DNA of 64,000 nt from Nonomuraea sp. PA05 (GCF_008086045.1 NZ_VSEY01000001.1:248001-312000); one strand, 5' to 3'. Positions 31,555-40,429 are shown, counted from the stretch's first letter. The notes: generated by a model not told the origin, from the letters alone. Translations and numbers: made by a program.

Positions 31555-32396
31555 TGCCGCGTGGCCGCGCTCTCCGCCATCCGCTCCCACTCGGCCTGGG
31601 CGCGCCGGTGCCACCGGTTGTGCAGGTCGTGGAAGACGGCCGCCGCGCGGGGGCCGGGCCAGTCGTGGTCGAGCAGCTCGGCGGGCAGGTCGGGGTCGAG
31701 GAACGGGAAACGCCGCCACTCCTGGATGAGCAGCACCTGGCTGACGAACGCCTCCCGGTCCGCGCGGACGGGGAGGCCTTCGAAGCGTTCGATGAAGGCC
31801 ACGTAGCGTTTCTCGACGTCGTCGAGGTCCCACGCCGCTGTGATGATCTTTGTGGTGTCGCCGATGCCCGCCGACGGTCCCGTCCAGGCGTAGGCGCGGT
31901 CGTCGAGGTCGAGCTCACGGACGACCTCGCGGACCGCGGCCTCCTTCGACGCGTCGGGCACCACCCACAGGCCCGGGGCGGGCGAGCCGAGCCCCAGCCA
32001 GGTGAGCTTGGTGCGCAGCCGGTGCCGGAGCTGCCGCTGGCTCTCGGGCACGCCCGCGGTGAGCACGAGCCAGCGCCCGTCCCACGCGTGCGGCCCGCGC
32101 ATGAACGTGTAGATGCGCCCGGCGCCCTCGCGCAGCAGCCGGTCGCCCGCGTCGGTGAGCTTCCACCGCACCTTGCGGCCGTGCCGCTCCGACTGCAGCA
32201 GCCCCTCGGCCGCGGTGCGCGACAGCGCCTGCCGCGCGGACTTCTCCTCCACGCCGAGCGCCGACAGGGCCTCGATCAGGCTGCCCGTCCACGTCTCGCC
32301 GCGCCGGGGCATGACGAACTCGCCGAGAACGGTCAGCAGCAGCGACCGGGCGCTGGCGGACGTCCTGTCCTGCGGACGCGGTTCGCTCGTGGTCAC
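31551..32396 (-). CDS. PaaX family transcriptional regulator
   Basis: The 281-residue protein has an N-terminal winged helix (SLLLTVLGEFVMPRRGETWTGSLIEALSALGVEEKSARQALSR), the PaaX central domain (RWLVLTAGVPESQRQLRHRLRTKL, GLGSPAPGLWVVPD) and a PaaX C-terminal domain (FIERFEGLP...LLIQEWRRFPFLDPDLPAELL). PaaX-type repressors bind aryl-CoA effectors such as phenylacetyl-CoA. Lying between boxB and boxC, it probably senses benzoyl-CoA or a pathway intermediate. Classical box clusters use BoxR, so this is a different regulatory solution. The GTG start has GGGAGG upstream. Confidence 0.9.
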   Translation of the reverse strand: MTTSEPRPQDRTSASARSLLLTVLGEFVMPRRGETWTGSLIEALSALGVEEKSARQALSRTAAEGLLQSERHGRKVRWKLTDAGDRLLREGAGRIYTFMRGPHAWDGRWLVLTAGVPESQRQLRHRLRTKLTWLGLGSPAPGLWVVPDASKEAAVREVVRELDLDDRAYAWTGPSAGIGDTTKIITAAWDLDDVEKRYVAFIERFEGLPVRADREAFVSQVLLIQEWRRFPFLDPDLPAELLDHDWPGPRAAAVFHDLHNRWHRRAQAEWERMAESAATRH

Positions 32397-32467
32397 CGCT
32401 CCCTCCCTCCCTCGTACGACATCGCCGTGACGCGCATTCTCTCAGGTCAGACGAGCCGCCTCTTAAA

Positions 32468-32474
32468 TGCTACA
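32468..32474. promoter_or_regulatory. TGCTACA element in the paaX-type/boxC gap
   Basis: This second copy of TGCTACA lies in an A/T-rich stretch (32461-32500) that must hold the divergent promoters of the PaaX-type gene and boxC. The first copy is in front of boxB at 30021. Confidence 0.3.
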
Positions 32475-32522
32475 AAAACTTGACGCCACACATAAAACAA
32501 GTCGAACCTTCCGGAGTGCGCC

Positions 32523-34169
32523 TTGACCGTCACCTTCGCCACCTCACCGGACCGCTACCGTCACTGGAGCCTCCAGGTGGACGGCCCGGTCGCCACCGTC
32601 ACGCTGCGCGTGGACGAGCAGGGCGGCCTGGTGCCCGGCTACGAGCTGAAGCTCAACTCCTACGACCTCGGCGTGGACATCGAGCTGTACGACCTCGTCC
32701 AGCGGCTGCGCTTCGAGCACCCGGAGGTCAAGGCGGTGGTGCTGACCGGCGGCCTGGACCGGATGTTCTGCGCGGGAGCCAACATCCGGATGCTGGCCCA
32801 GTCCTCGCACGGCTGGAAGGTGAACTTCTGCAAGTTCACCAACGAGACCCGCAACGGCATCGAGGACGCCACGGAGAACTCGGGGCAGACCTGGATCGCC
32901 GCGCTGAACGGCACCGCCGCCGGCGGCGGCTACGAGCTGGCGCTGGCCTGCGACCAGATCGTCCTGGTCGACGACGGCTCCTCGGCCGTCTCCCTTCCCG
33001 AGGTGCCGCTGCTCGGCGTGCTGCCCGGCACCGGCGGGCTGACCCGCGTCGTGGACAAGCGGCACGTGCGCAAGGACCGCGCCGACCTGTTCGCCACCAG
33101 GGCGGAGGGCCTCCGCGGACGCACCGCCGCCGAATGGGGGCTGGTGGACGCCGCCGTGCCGCGCCACTCGTTCGCGGGGGAGGTGGCCCGCCGCGCCGAG
33201 GAGGCGGCGGCGACCTCGCCCCGCCCCTCCGGCGCGCGCGGCGTGCGCCTGACGCCGCTGACCCGCAAGGACGAGGGCGACACCATCACCTACCCGTACG
33301 TGTCCGCCCGGCTCGACCGCTCGGGCCGCAAGGTCGAGATCACCGTGGCCGGCCCGCACGACGCCCCGCCCGCCGACCCGTCCGCCCAGGGCGCGGACTA
33401 CTGGCCCCTGGCGATGACCCGGGCCCTGGACGACCTCGTCCTGCACCTGCGGACCAACGAGCCCGGCCTCGGCATCTGGCTGCTGCGCACCGCCGGCGAC
33501 GCCGGGCGGGTGCTGGCCTACGACGCCCAGCTTCACGCGGCGGACGACTGGTTCGCGGCCGAGGTGCGCCACTACTACAAGCGCACGCTCAAACGGCTCG
33601 ACGTCACCAGCCGCAGCCTCATCGCCGTCATCGAGCCGGGCACCGCGTTCGCCGGGCTGCTGGCCGAGCTGGCGCTGGCCGCCGACCGCCAGTACATGCT
33701 GGAAGGCGTCTACGAGGACCGCGACGACGACGCCGCCCCCGCCGCCGTCGTCCTCACGCCCGCCAACGACGGCGACCACCCGATGGGCAACGGCCTGTCC
33801 CGCCTCCGGTCCCGCTTCTGGGGCCACGACGCGGAGCTGGCGGCTGTCCTGGCCCGGCTCGGCGAGCCGCTCGACGCCGCCGCCGCCTCGGAGCTGGGCC
33901 TGGTCACCATGGCCCTGGACGACCTCGACTTCGAGGAGGAGCTGCGCATCGCCGTCGAGGAACGCGCCTCCCTGTCACCCGACGCGCTGACCGGCATGGA
34001 GGCCAACCACCGCTTCGCCGGCCCGGAGACCCTGGAGACCAAGATCTTCGGCCGGCTCACCGCCTGGCAGAACTGGATCTTCAACCGGCCGAACGCCTCC
34101 GGCCCCGACGGCGCGCTGCGCCGCTACGGCACCGGCCGCAAGGGCGACTACGACCTGGAACGCGTGTGA
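32523..34169 (+). CDS. boxC: 2,3-epoxybenzoyl-CoA dihydrolase BoxC
   Basis: The 548-residue protein has an N-terminal crotonase-fold half (AVVLTGGLDRMFCAGANIRMLAQSSH, ALNGTAAGGGYELALACD, oxyanion hole residues in these segments) and a second divergent crotonase-like half (LIAVIEPGTAFAGLLAELALAADRQYML). The length and the terminal WQNWIFNRPNASG segment match BoxC, which opens the epoxide ring of 2,3-epoxybenzoyl-CoA and releases formate and 3,4-dehydroadipyl-CoA semialdehyde. It starts at TTG 32523 with a GGAG element upstream. It reads the same way as boxB but has its own promoter region after the PaaX-type gene. Confidence 0.93.
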   Translation: MTVTFATSPDRYRHWSLQVDGPVATVTLRVDEQGGLVPGYELKLNSYDLGVDIELYDLVQRLRFEHPEVKAVVLTGGLDRMFCAGANIRMLAQSSHGWKVNFCKFTNETRNGIEDATENSGQTWIAALNGTAAGGGYELALACDQIVLVDDGSSAVSLPEVPLLGVLPGTGGLTRVVDKRHVRKDRADLFATRAEGLRGRTAAEWGLVDAAVPRHSFAGEVARRAEEAAATSPRPSGARGVRLTPLTRKDEGDTITYPYVSARLDRSGRKVEITVAGPHDAPPADPSAQGADYWPLAMTRALDDLVLHLRTNEPGLGIWLLRTAGDAGRVLAYDAQLHAADDWFAAEVRHYYKRTLKRLDVTSRSLIAVIEPGTAFAGLLAELALAADRQYMLEGVYEDRDDDAAPAAVVLTPANDGDHPMGNGLSRLRSRFWGHDAELAAVLARLGEPLDAAAASELGLVTMALDDLDFEEELRIAVEERASLSPDALTGMEANHRFAGPETLETKIFGRLTAWQNWIFNRPNASGPDGALRRYGTGRKGDYDLERV

Positions 34170-34173
34170 TCAC

Positions 34174-35022
34174 ATGATCGACGGCATGGCGCTCATCGAC
34201 GCGCACGTCCACGTCCCCCTGCTCGGCACCCTCAAGCCCGCCTGGCTGCGCTGGGCCCGCGACTTCGGCCCCGACGGCCTGCTCCAGGACGTCTGGGACG
34301 CCGCCGGCCGGCCGCGCCCGGCCCGCCTGGACGAGCTCCTCGCCGCCCAGGGAGTGGACGTCGCCCTCCTGTTCTGCGAATACAGCCCCAAGGCCACCGG
34401 CATCCAGGCCTTCGACGACCTCCTGCCGATCGTCGAGCACAACCCGTCCCGCTTCCGTCCCGTCGCCAACGTCAACCCGCACCTGCACTTCCCGCTCGCC
34501 GACGAGGTGCGCCGCCAGCTCGGCCTCGGCGCCGCCGCACTCAAGCTGCACCCCGTGCACGGCGGCTTCCGCTGCGACGACGCCGCCCTCTACCGCGCCT
34601 ACCACCTGCTCGAAGAGCGCGGCGTCCCCCTCGTCGTGCACTGCGGCACCAGCTCCTTCCCCGGCTCCGCCAACGAGAACGCCGACCCGCGCCACCTCAT
34701 CCCCGTCCTGCGCGACTTCCCCGGCCTGCACGTCGTCCTCGCGCACGGCGGGCGCGGCTGGTGGTACGACGCCGCCGCCTTCCTCGCGCTGTCCCACGAG
34801 ACCGTGTGGCTGGAGCTGTCGGGGCTGCCGCCCAAACGGCTGCCCGAGTACTACGCGCGCTTCGACCTCGTGCGGCTCGCCCGGCGGTGGATCTTCGGCA
34901 CGGACTGGCCTGGCGTGCCGGGCGTCGCGGCCAACGCGCGGGCGGTGGCGGGGCTGGTGCCGGACGAGGTGGCGGCGGCGGTGCTGGCGGGCAACGCCAG
35001 GAAGGTGTACGCGGGGGTGTAG
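34174..35022 (+). CDS. Amidohydrolase family protein (PF04909-like) linked to boxC
   Basis: The 282-residue TIM-barrel metal hydrolase has H11-x-H13, H156, H191 and D244 (FGTDWPG), the ligand set of the ACMSD/2-pyrone-dicarboxylate-lactonase family, and K124 in ALKLHPVHGG. It starts 4 bases after boxC and is almost surely cotranscribed. No member of this family belongs to the established box pathway, so it may process a substituted substrate, a lactone or a CoA-pathway side product. Function is inferred only from neighbourhood. Confidence 0.82.
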   Translation: MIDGMALIDAHVHVPLLGTLKPAWLRWARDFGPDGLLQDVWDAAGRPRPARLDELLAAQGVDVALLFCEYSPKATGIQAFDDLLPIVEHNPSRFRPVANVNPHLHFPLADEVRRQLGLGAAALKLHPVHGGFRCDDAALYRAYHLLEERGVPLVVHCGTSSFPGSANENADPRHLIPVLRDFPGLHVVLAHGGRGWWYDAAAFLALSHETVWLELSGLPPKRLPEYYARFDLVRLARRWIFGTDWPGVPGVAANARAVAGLVPDEVAAAVLAGNARKVYAGV

Positions 35023-35026
35023 GGGA

Positions 35027-36220
35027 TCAGGCCGTGTCTTCGCGGGGGGCGGCGGTGCGCAGGCGGGTGTCGACGGCCGGGGCCAGGACGAAGGCGGCGG
35101 CGACGAAGGCGAGCACCACGAGCATGGCAGGGCGCAGGCCCCACTCGTCGCCCAGGAAGCCGAGACCGGGCGGGCCGACCAGGAAGGCGATGTAGCCGAT
35201 CGTGGCCACCAGGCTCACCCGGGCGGTCTGCTCGCGCCCGGTCTCGCCCGCCGCCGACAGTGCGACGGGGAAGCCCAGCGACGCGCCGAGCCCCCAGAAC
35301 AGCACGGCGGCCCCGGCCACGACGGCGTTGTCGGCGAAGATGACCAGCAGCAGGCCCAGCGCGCCCGAGGCGGCGCTGGCGCGCATGACGGTGGTGCGGC
35401 CGAAGCGGTCCAGGAAGAACGTGCCGGCGAAGCGGCCGATGGTCATGGCGGCGGCGAAACCGGCGTAGACGAGGGAACCGGCGGTGGCGTCCAGGCCGTG
35501 CCCGTCCACCATGAGCAGCGGCAGCCAGTCGTTGGCGGCGCCCTCGGCCAGCGCCATCGCCAGGACGATCGCGCCGATGAGGACGAGCCTGGTGTCCTTC
35601 CACAGCGCCGGCCGCGGGCCGCCGGCGCCGGGCTCGCCGGGCGTGCCGAGGCCGGTGCCCGCCGGGACGGAGCGGATCGCGTACAGGAGGAGGGCGGCGG
35701 AGATCAGGGTGACGGCGGCCAGGTGCCAGTGCACGGGGAAGCCGGCGGCGGTGGCCGCGATGCCCGTGCAGGCGCCGATGACGGTGCCGAGGCTCCAGCA
35801 GCCGTGCAGGGCGGGCAGCGTCGTGCGGCCGGTGACGCGCTCGACGTCGGCGCCGTCCACGTTGACGGCGACGTCGCCCGCCCCCGTGCCCGCGCCGAAC
35901 CCGCACAGGCCCGCCATCACCAGCGGCACGGACGACAGGAGGGCGCCGGCGCTGATGACGGCCAGGCTCACGACGACCAGCGCGGTGCCCAGGCCGATGA
36001 CGGGACGGGTTCCGTAGCGGGAGACGAGCCGGCCCGAGCTCAGGATCCCGGCCATCGAGCCGAGGGACAGGCCGAACAGGATCCAGCCCATCTGGCCGGT
36101 GGACGCGTCGAGACCGTCGCGGATGTCCGGGGTGCGGGTGACCCACGAGGACAGGGCGATGCCGGGGAGGAGGAAGAACAGGAACAACGCCTGACGGCGC
36201 CGGCGCGTGGCGGGGTCCAT
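35027..36220 (-). CDS. MFS transporter, YbjJ-like
   Basis: The 397-residue protein has about twelve hydrophobic helices, starting LFLFFLLPGIALSSWVTRTPDIRDGL, and the MFS motif A-like loop GRLVSRYGTRPVIGLG. GFGAGTGAGDVAVNVDGADVER and LPALHGCWSLGTVIG match the YbjJ branch, which is poorly characterised. The gene ends 4 bases from the amidohydrolase gene, convergently. It may export or import an aromatic or a by-product. A similar MFS gene is at 56849. The 214 bases upstream (36221-36434) contain an A/T-rich promoter-like stretch near 36260-36300 and nothing else recognisable. Confidence 0.85.
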   Translation of the reverse strand: MDPATRRRRQALFLFFLLPGIALSSWVTRTPDIRDGLDASTGQMGWILFGLSLGSMAGILSSGRLVSRYGTRPVIGLGTALVVVSLAVISAGALLSSVPLVMAGLCGFGAGTGAGDVAVNVDGADVERVTGRTTLPALHGCWSLGTVIGACTGIAATAAGFPVHWHLAAVTLISAALLLYAIRSVPAGTGLGTPGEPGAGGPRPALWKDTRLVLIGAIVLAMALAEGAANDWLPLLMVDGHGLDATAGSLVYAGFAAAMTIGRFAGTFFLDRFGRTTVMRASAASGALGLLLVIFADNAVVAGAAVLFWGLGASLGFPVALSAAGETGREQTARVSLVATIGYIAFLVGPPGLGFLGDEWGLRPAMLVVLAFVAAAFVLAPAVDTRLRTAAPREDTA

Positions 36221-36434
36221 GCGAGTGAGAGCTCCGGGTTTCCGATTCAGGCAGGTTCATGCAGCTTTATGCTTAAAGGCGATCATATAGGTGGAAATAT
36301 CAGGCGGGACGGCCGTCCCCGCGTCCCCTGCCGAGCCGGACCCACTGCAGCAGGAGCAGCAACTCCACGCCTCCAGGCTGCCACCCGGGCGGGGCGCCGG
36401 GCATTCCCGCCGGCTGCGACTCCGGCGGCTCAGC

Positions 36435-37094
36435 TCATCGGCTCAGACCGGCGACCAGGTTGATGGTCAGGGCGACGATGACCGTGCCGAACAGGTACGA
36501 CAGCAGCGCCTGCCGCAGCACCGCCGAGCGGAACGCGGCGCTGTTCAGCTCGGTGTCGGAGACCTGGAACGTCATCCCGACGGTGAACGCCAGGTAGGCG
36601 AAGTCGGTGAAGCACGGCTGGGCGCCGGGGTCGCTGTCGTGGAAGTCGACGCCGCCACCAGCGCCGCCCGTCCCGGCGGAGTAGTACATCAGCGCGTACC
36701 GCAGCGTGAAGATCGTGTGCACGACCGCCCACGAGGCCACCACGCTGGCGACGCCGAGCCCCACGGCCAGGACCACTCCTGCGCCGGTCTGGACGATCAT
36801 GTTCGCGACCGCCGCCAGGCTGGCCACCGCCGCGACGACGACGGCCACGTCCGAGCCGGCGCGGGTGGGGTCCTCCCTGTTCACGTCGGCGGCCGTCCCC
36901 GGGCCGTCGAGCCGGGAGATCCGCGCCCAGGTGACCAGCAGGAACACCACGGCCGCCACGTCCCAGCCGATCAACGGCACGTACGCCGGCGGCGCGACCG
37001 CCGCCACCGCGGCCACGGCGGCGAGCCCGGTGGCGAGAGCGATCAGGGCGGCGCGCCGTACCGAGGCTCCGAGCAGCTCGGACACCCGCTTCAC
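36435..37094 (-). CDS. DUF1345 membrane protein
   Basis: The 219-residue protein has five or six hydrophobic segments and the DUF1345 signature near its end: GGGVDFHDSDPGAQPCFTDFAYLAFTVGMTFQVSDTEL. The function of the family is unknown. It starts at GTG 37094 with only a weak GAGG directly before it. It stands alone between an MFS gene and a P450 gene. Confidence 0.8.
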   Translation of the reverse strand: MKRVSELLGASVRRAALIALATGLAAVAAVAAVAPPAYVPLIGWDVAAVVFLLVTWARISRLDGPGTAADVNREDPTRAGSDVAVVVAAVASLAAVANMIVQTGAGVVLAVGLGVASVVASWAVVHTIFTLRYALMYYSAGTGGAGGGVDFHDSDPGAQPCFTDFAYLAFTVGMTFQVSDTELNSAAFRSAVLRQALLSYLFGTVIVALTINLVAGLSR

Positions 37095-37176
37095 CCTCGG
37101 AGTTGTGCCACCCCGTTCAGTGATCTACACGCGGCAGCCGCGCGACCCAGGAACTGATGGGCTACTCTCGTTTTTG

Positions 37177-37189
37177 TGACAAGCGGTCA
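37177..37189. promoter_or_regulatory. Dyad TGAC-AAGCG-GTCA before the P450 gene
   Basis: This short inverted repeat lies 24 bases upstream of the P450 start in a promoter-like stretch with a T-run. A TetR gene follows the P450 and could bind here. The arms are only four bases, so confidence is limited. Confidence 0.35.
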
Positions 37190-37212
37190 GTGGAGATCGT
37201 CCGGGAGATGAC

Positions 37213-38406
37213 ATGAGCGATGCCATGACGTTGCCCCTGCACATGCGGCGCAACGGTTTCGACCCCGTCCCTGAGCTGTCCTCGGTGCGCGACGACGAAG
37301 GCGTCCGCCGGGTGCCCACCCCGTTCGGCGTCGAGGCGTGGCTCGTCAGCCGCTTCGCCGACGTCCGGGAGGTGCTCGGCGACCCCGCCCGCTTCAGCAA
37401 CGCCCGCGCGATGGCGTTCCGTCCGGCCGGCGAGCAGTACAGCGAGGAGCAGCGCGAACGGGCGCGCGCGGGCAACCTGCTCGCCTTCGACCCGCCCGAG
37501 CACACCCGGCTGCGGCGCATCCTGACGCCGGAGTTCACGATGCGGCGGATGCGCCGCCTGGAGCCACGCATCCACGAGATCGTGCGGGAGCACCTCGACG
37601 CGATGGAGCGGGCCGGCTCGCCCGCCGACCTGGTCTCCGCCTTCGCGCTGCCGATCCCGTCCCTGGTCATCTGCGAGCTGCTGGGCGTGCCGTACGCCGA
37701 CCGCGACGACTTCCAGCGGCGCACCGGCAAGCTGCTCGACATCTCACTGCCGTTCGAGCGGCGCGCGGCGGCGAGCCAGGAGCAGCGCGACTACATGGCC
37801 GAGCTCGTCGCCGCCGCCCGCGCCGAACCCGGCGAGGACATGCTCGGCATGCTCGTCCGCGAGCACGGCGACGACCTGACCACCGACGAGCTGGTGGGCA
37901 TCGCCGCGCTGCTGCTGCTGGCCGGCCACGAGACCACGTCCAACATGCTCGGGCTCGGCACCCTGGCCCTGCTGCGCCACCCCGACCAGCTCGACCTGCT
38001 CAGGAAGGAGCCCGAGCGGATCAGCGCCACCGTCGAGGAACTGCTGCGCTGGCTCAGCATCGTGCACTCGGGCACCAGCAAGACCACCACCACCGAGGTC
38101 GAGCTGTCCGGCGTCCGCATCCCGGCAGGGGAGGTCGTGATGTGCGTGCTGCCCGCCGCCAACCGCGACCCGGCGTACATCTCCGAGCCCGACCGCCTCG
38201 ACATCACCCGCGGCGACCTCGGCCACGTCGCCTTCGGCCACGGCGTGCACCACTGCCTGGGCGCGCCGCTGGCCAGGATGGAGATGCGCATCGCCTTCCC
38301 CGCGCTGTTCGAGCGCTTCCCGGGGCTGCGCGAGACCGGCACCGCGCCGCAGTTCCGCTCCTTCAACGTCGTGTACGGCCTGTCCGCCTTCGAAGTCGCC
38401 TGGTAA
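37213..38406 (+). CDS. Cytochrome P450
   Basis: The 397-residue class I P450 has the I-helix AGHETT near residue 237, ExxR as EELLR, and the heme site FGHGVHHCLG near residue 346. It resembles CYP105/CYP107 enzymes. GGGAG precedes the ATG at 37213. A TetR regulator follows on the same strand, as in many inducible xenobiotic P450s. It lies about 2.2 kb past the box cluster, but no direct link is shown. Confidence 0.9.
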   Translation: MSDAMTLPLHMRRNGFDPVPELSSVRDDEGVRRVPTPFGVEAWLVSRFADVREVLGDPARFSNARAMAFRPAGEQYSEEQRERARAGNLLAFDPPEHTRLRRILTPEFTMRRMRRLEPRIHEIVREHLDAMERAGSPADLVSAFALPIPSLVICELLGVPYADRDDFQRRTGKLLDISLPFERRAAASQEQRDYMAELVAAARAEPGEDMLGMLVREHGDDLTTDELVGIAALLLLAGHETTSNMLGLGTLALLRHPDQLDLLRKEPERISATVEELLRWLSIVHSGTSKTTTTEVELSGVRIPAGEVVMCVLPAANRDPAYISEPDRLDITRGDLGHVAFGHGVHHCLGAPLARMEMRIAFPALFERFPGLRETGTAPQFRSFNVVYGLSAFEVAW

Positions 38407-38428
38407 CCACCCATTCCGTCCCGGCTGC

Positions 38429-38434
38429 TAGCGT
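38429..38434 (+). promoter_or_regulatory. -10 box TAGCGT of the tetR gene
   Basis: TAGCGT ends 7 bases before the GTG at 38442, and no ribosome site is present. This indicates a separate leaderless transcript for the regulator. Confidence 0.55.
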
Positions 38435-38441
38435 TCACCGT

Positions 38442-39065
38442 GTGTACGAGCAGCGACAGCGAGCCGACGCGCTGCGTAACGCGGACAAGATCGTCCGGGC
38501 CGCGATCGCGATCCTGCGCGAACGCGGCCCCGAGGTCTCCCTGGAGGAGATCGCCCGGCACGCGGGCATCGGGAGCGCCACCGTCTACCGGCGCTTCGGC
38601 GACCGCGACGGCGTGATCAGGGCCGCCTTCGAGACGTACTTCGCCGAGGAGGTCGAGCCGCTGGTGATGGCCGCCCGCGACGCCGCCGACCCCGGCGACG
38701 GGCTGGCCGGGGCGCTGACGGCGGCGGTCGGCACCCTGGCCGCGCACCACGGGCTGCTGAAGGCGGCCCGGCAGTCGGGCGCCTCCACCGTGGACATCGC
38801 GGCGCGCTTCATGCGGCCGCTCGGTGCCGTGCTCGACCGGGCTCAGCGCGCGGGGCAGGTGCGCGGCGACCTGGTCGTCAGGGATCTCGCGGCGATCGTC
38901 ATCATGGCGCTGGCCACCGCCCACCCCGGCGATCCCGCCCACCACGACCCGCGCCGCTACCTGGCCCTGCTGCTGTCGAGCCTGCGGCCGTCCGGCGACG
39001 TCCTGCCCGAGCCGTCCGCCGACGGCATCCTGGAGCACGACCGGGAACGCTGCCCCCCGGCGTGA
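38442..39065 (+). CDS. TetR family transcriptional regulator
   Basis: The 207-residue protein has a TetR helix-turn-helix (NADKIVRAAIAILRERGPEVSLEEIARHAGIGSATVYRRFGDRDGVI, residues 14-58) and a TetR_C-type C-terminal domain (VRDLAAIVIMALAT, RRYLALLLSSLRP). The start is GTG 38442, set by the -10 spacing; the frame is open upstream through the P450 gene but that is not coding. It probably represses the P450 gene 36 bases upstream. Confidence 0.85.
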   Translation: MYEQRQRADALRNADKIVRAAIAILRERGPEVSLEEIARHAGIGSATVYRRFGDRDGVIRAAFETYFAEEVEPLVMAARDAADPGDGLAGALTAAVGTLAAHHGLLKAARQSGASTVDIAARFMRPLGAVLDRAQRAGQVRGDLVVRDLAAIVIMALATAHPGDPAHHDPRRYLALLLSSLRPSGDVLPEPSADGILEHDRERCPPA

Positions 39066-39105
39066 CGCGACCGCCGCGCGCGGCGCTTCGCGGGTGACGT
39101 GACGG

Positions 39106-39121
39106 CCGCCCGTGCGGGCGG
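39106..39121 (+). terminator. Hairpin after the tetR gene
   Basis: CCGCCCG (39106-39112) and CGGGCGG (39115-39121) pair perfectly around a TG loop, 41 bases after the tetR stop and before the promoter of the esterase gene. There is no T-run. Confidence 0.45.
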
Positions 39122-39210
39122 TGCCAAAGGTGTGAACCGGCACCATGTCCCACGCCCGTCCAGCCGTCTAACGTGCGCTGCAACACCCCCAGAAGAGCAG
39201 GGAGCCTGCC

Positions 39211-40419
39211 GTGGCCACCACTCTCCTCAGCCGCACCCTCACCCTCCTGCTGCTCGCCGTCCTGTCGTGGACGGCCCTGCCGGCCCAGCACGGCGCCCGG
39301 GCGGCGGCGCTGGTCCAGGTCACCTCGTTCGGCGCCAACCCCGGCAACCTCACCATGTACGCCTACCGCCCCGACGGCGCGGGCACCGGCCGCCCGCTGG
39401 TCGTCCTGCTGCACGGCTGCACCCAGAACGCCGCCGGCTACTTCGCGAGCTCCGGCTGGCGCCAGTACGCCGACCAGTGGGGCTTCACCCTGGTGCTGCC
39501 GCAGACCGGCAGCGCCAACAACTCCTCCAGCTGCTTCAACTGGTTCCAGACCGGCGACACCACGCGCGGCCAGGGCGAGGCGGCCTCGATCCGCGCCATG
39601 GTCGCCCACGCCGCCGCCACGTACGGCTCCGACCCGGCGCGGACCTACGTCAGCGGCCTGTCGGCGGGCGGCGCGATGGCGGCGGTCATGCTGGCGACCT
39701 ACCCGGACGTGTTCGCGGCCGGTTCGATCGGCGCGGGCCTGGCCTACCGGTGCGCCTCCAGCCTGACCCAGGCGTCGAGCTGCCAGTACGGCCCCACCCA
39801 GCGCACCTCCCGCCAGTGGGGCGACCTGGTGCGCGCCGCCCACTCCGGCTACGCGGGCCCGTACCCGAGGGTGGCGATCTGGCAGGGCCAGTCGGACTAC
39901 ACGGTGGTCCCCGCGAACGGCAGGCAACTGCGCGACCAGTGGACGGACGTGCGCGGCGTGTCCCAGACGCCCACGTCGACCGGCTCCCTCACCGGCGGCA
40001 CCACCATGACCGTGTACGGCGGCGACGACGTGCGCCTGTACGAGATCGCCGGGATGGGCCACGGCCTGCCGGTGGACCCGGGGACCGCGACCGGCCAGTG
40101 CGGGGCCGCGGCCGCCTACTTCCTGGACACCATCTGCTCGGCCTACCACGACGCCCGCTTCTTCGGCCTGGACAGCGACACCCCGCCGACCCCGACCCCG
40201 ACGCCCACTCCCACCCCGACCCCGACCCCGACGGTGCCGGGCGCGTGCGTGCGGGCCAGCAACTACGCCCACACCACGGCGGGCCGCGCCCACCAGGAAG
40301 GCGGCTACACCTACGCCAACGGCTCCAACGACCCCATGGGCCTGTGGAACACCTTCGTCGTCCACGGCCTCCGCCAGACCGGCCCCGGCCACTGGGTGCT
40401 GGCCGACGGCGAATGCTGA
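39211..40419 (+). CDS. Secreted PHB-depolymerase/feruloyl-esterase-like protein (LpqC type)
   Basis: A Sec signal peptide (LLSRTLTLLLLAVLSWTALPAQHGARA) is followed by an alpha/beta-hydrolase domain: oxyanion LLHGCTQNA, nucleophile GLSAGG (serine about residue 151), the aspartate in GQSDYTV and histidine in GMGHGLPVD. A (TP)n linker of nine repeats (about 40190-40235) leads to a small C-terminal domain with two cysteines (VRASNYAHTTAGRAHQEGG...) seen at the end of many extracellular PHB depolymerases. Likely substrates are polyesters or feruloylated polysaccharides. The GTG start has GGGAG 7 bases upstream. Confidence 0.87.
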   Translation: MATTLLSRTLTLLLLAVLSWTALPAQHGARAAALVQVTSFGANPGNLTMYAYRPDGAGTGRPLVVLLHGCTQNAAGYFASSGWRQYADQWGFTLVLPQTGSANNSSSCFNWFQTGDTTRGQGEAASIRAMVAHAAATYGSDPARTYVSGLSAGGAMAAVMLATYPDVFAAGSIGAGLAYRCASSLTQASSCQYGPTQRTSRQWGDLVRAAHSGYAGPYPRVAIWQGQSDYTVVPANGRQLRDQWTDVRGVSQTPTSTGSLTGGTTMTVYGGDDVRLYEIAGMGHGLPVDPGTATGQCGAAAAYFLDTICSAYHDARFFGLDSDTPPTPTPTPTPTPTPTPTVPGACVRASNYAHTTAGRAHQEGGYTYANGSNDPMGLWNTFVVHGLRQTGPGHWVLADGEC

Positions 40420-40429
40420 GCCGTGCCGC

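Noticed and set aside
23208..38406. A natural-product biosynthetic cluster based on two P450s
   Set aside because: No polyketide, peptide, terpene or other core synthase is present; the P450s are separated by catabolic and transport genes.
40190..40235. CCGACC/CCCACG repeats as a regulatory or CRISPR-like repeat
   Set aside because: They encode the Thr-Pro linker of the secreted esterase and are in frame; there are no spacers.
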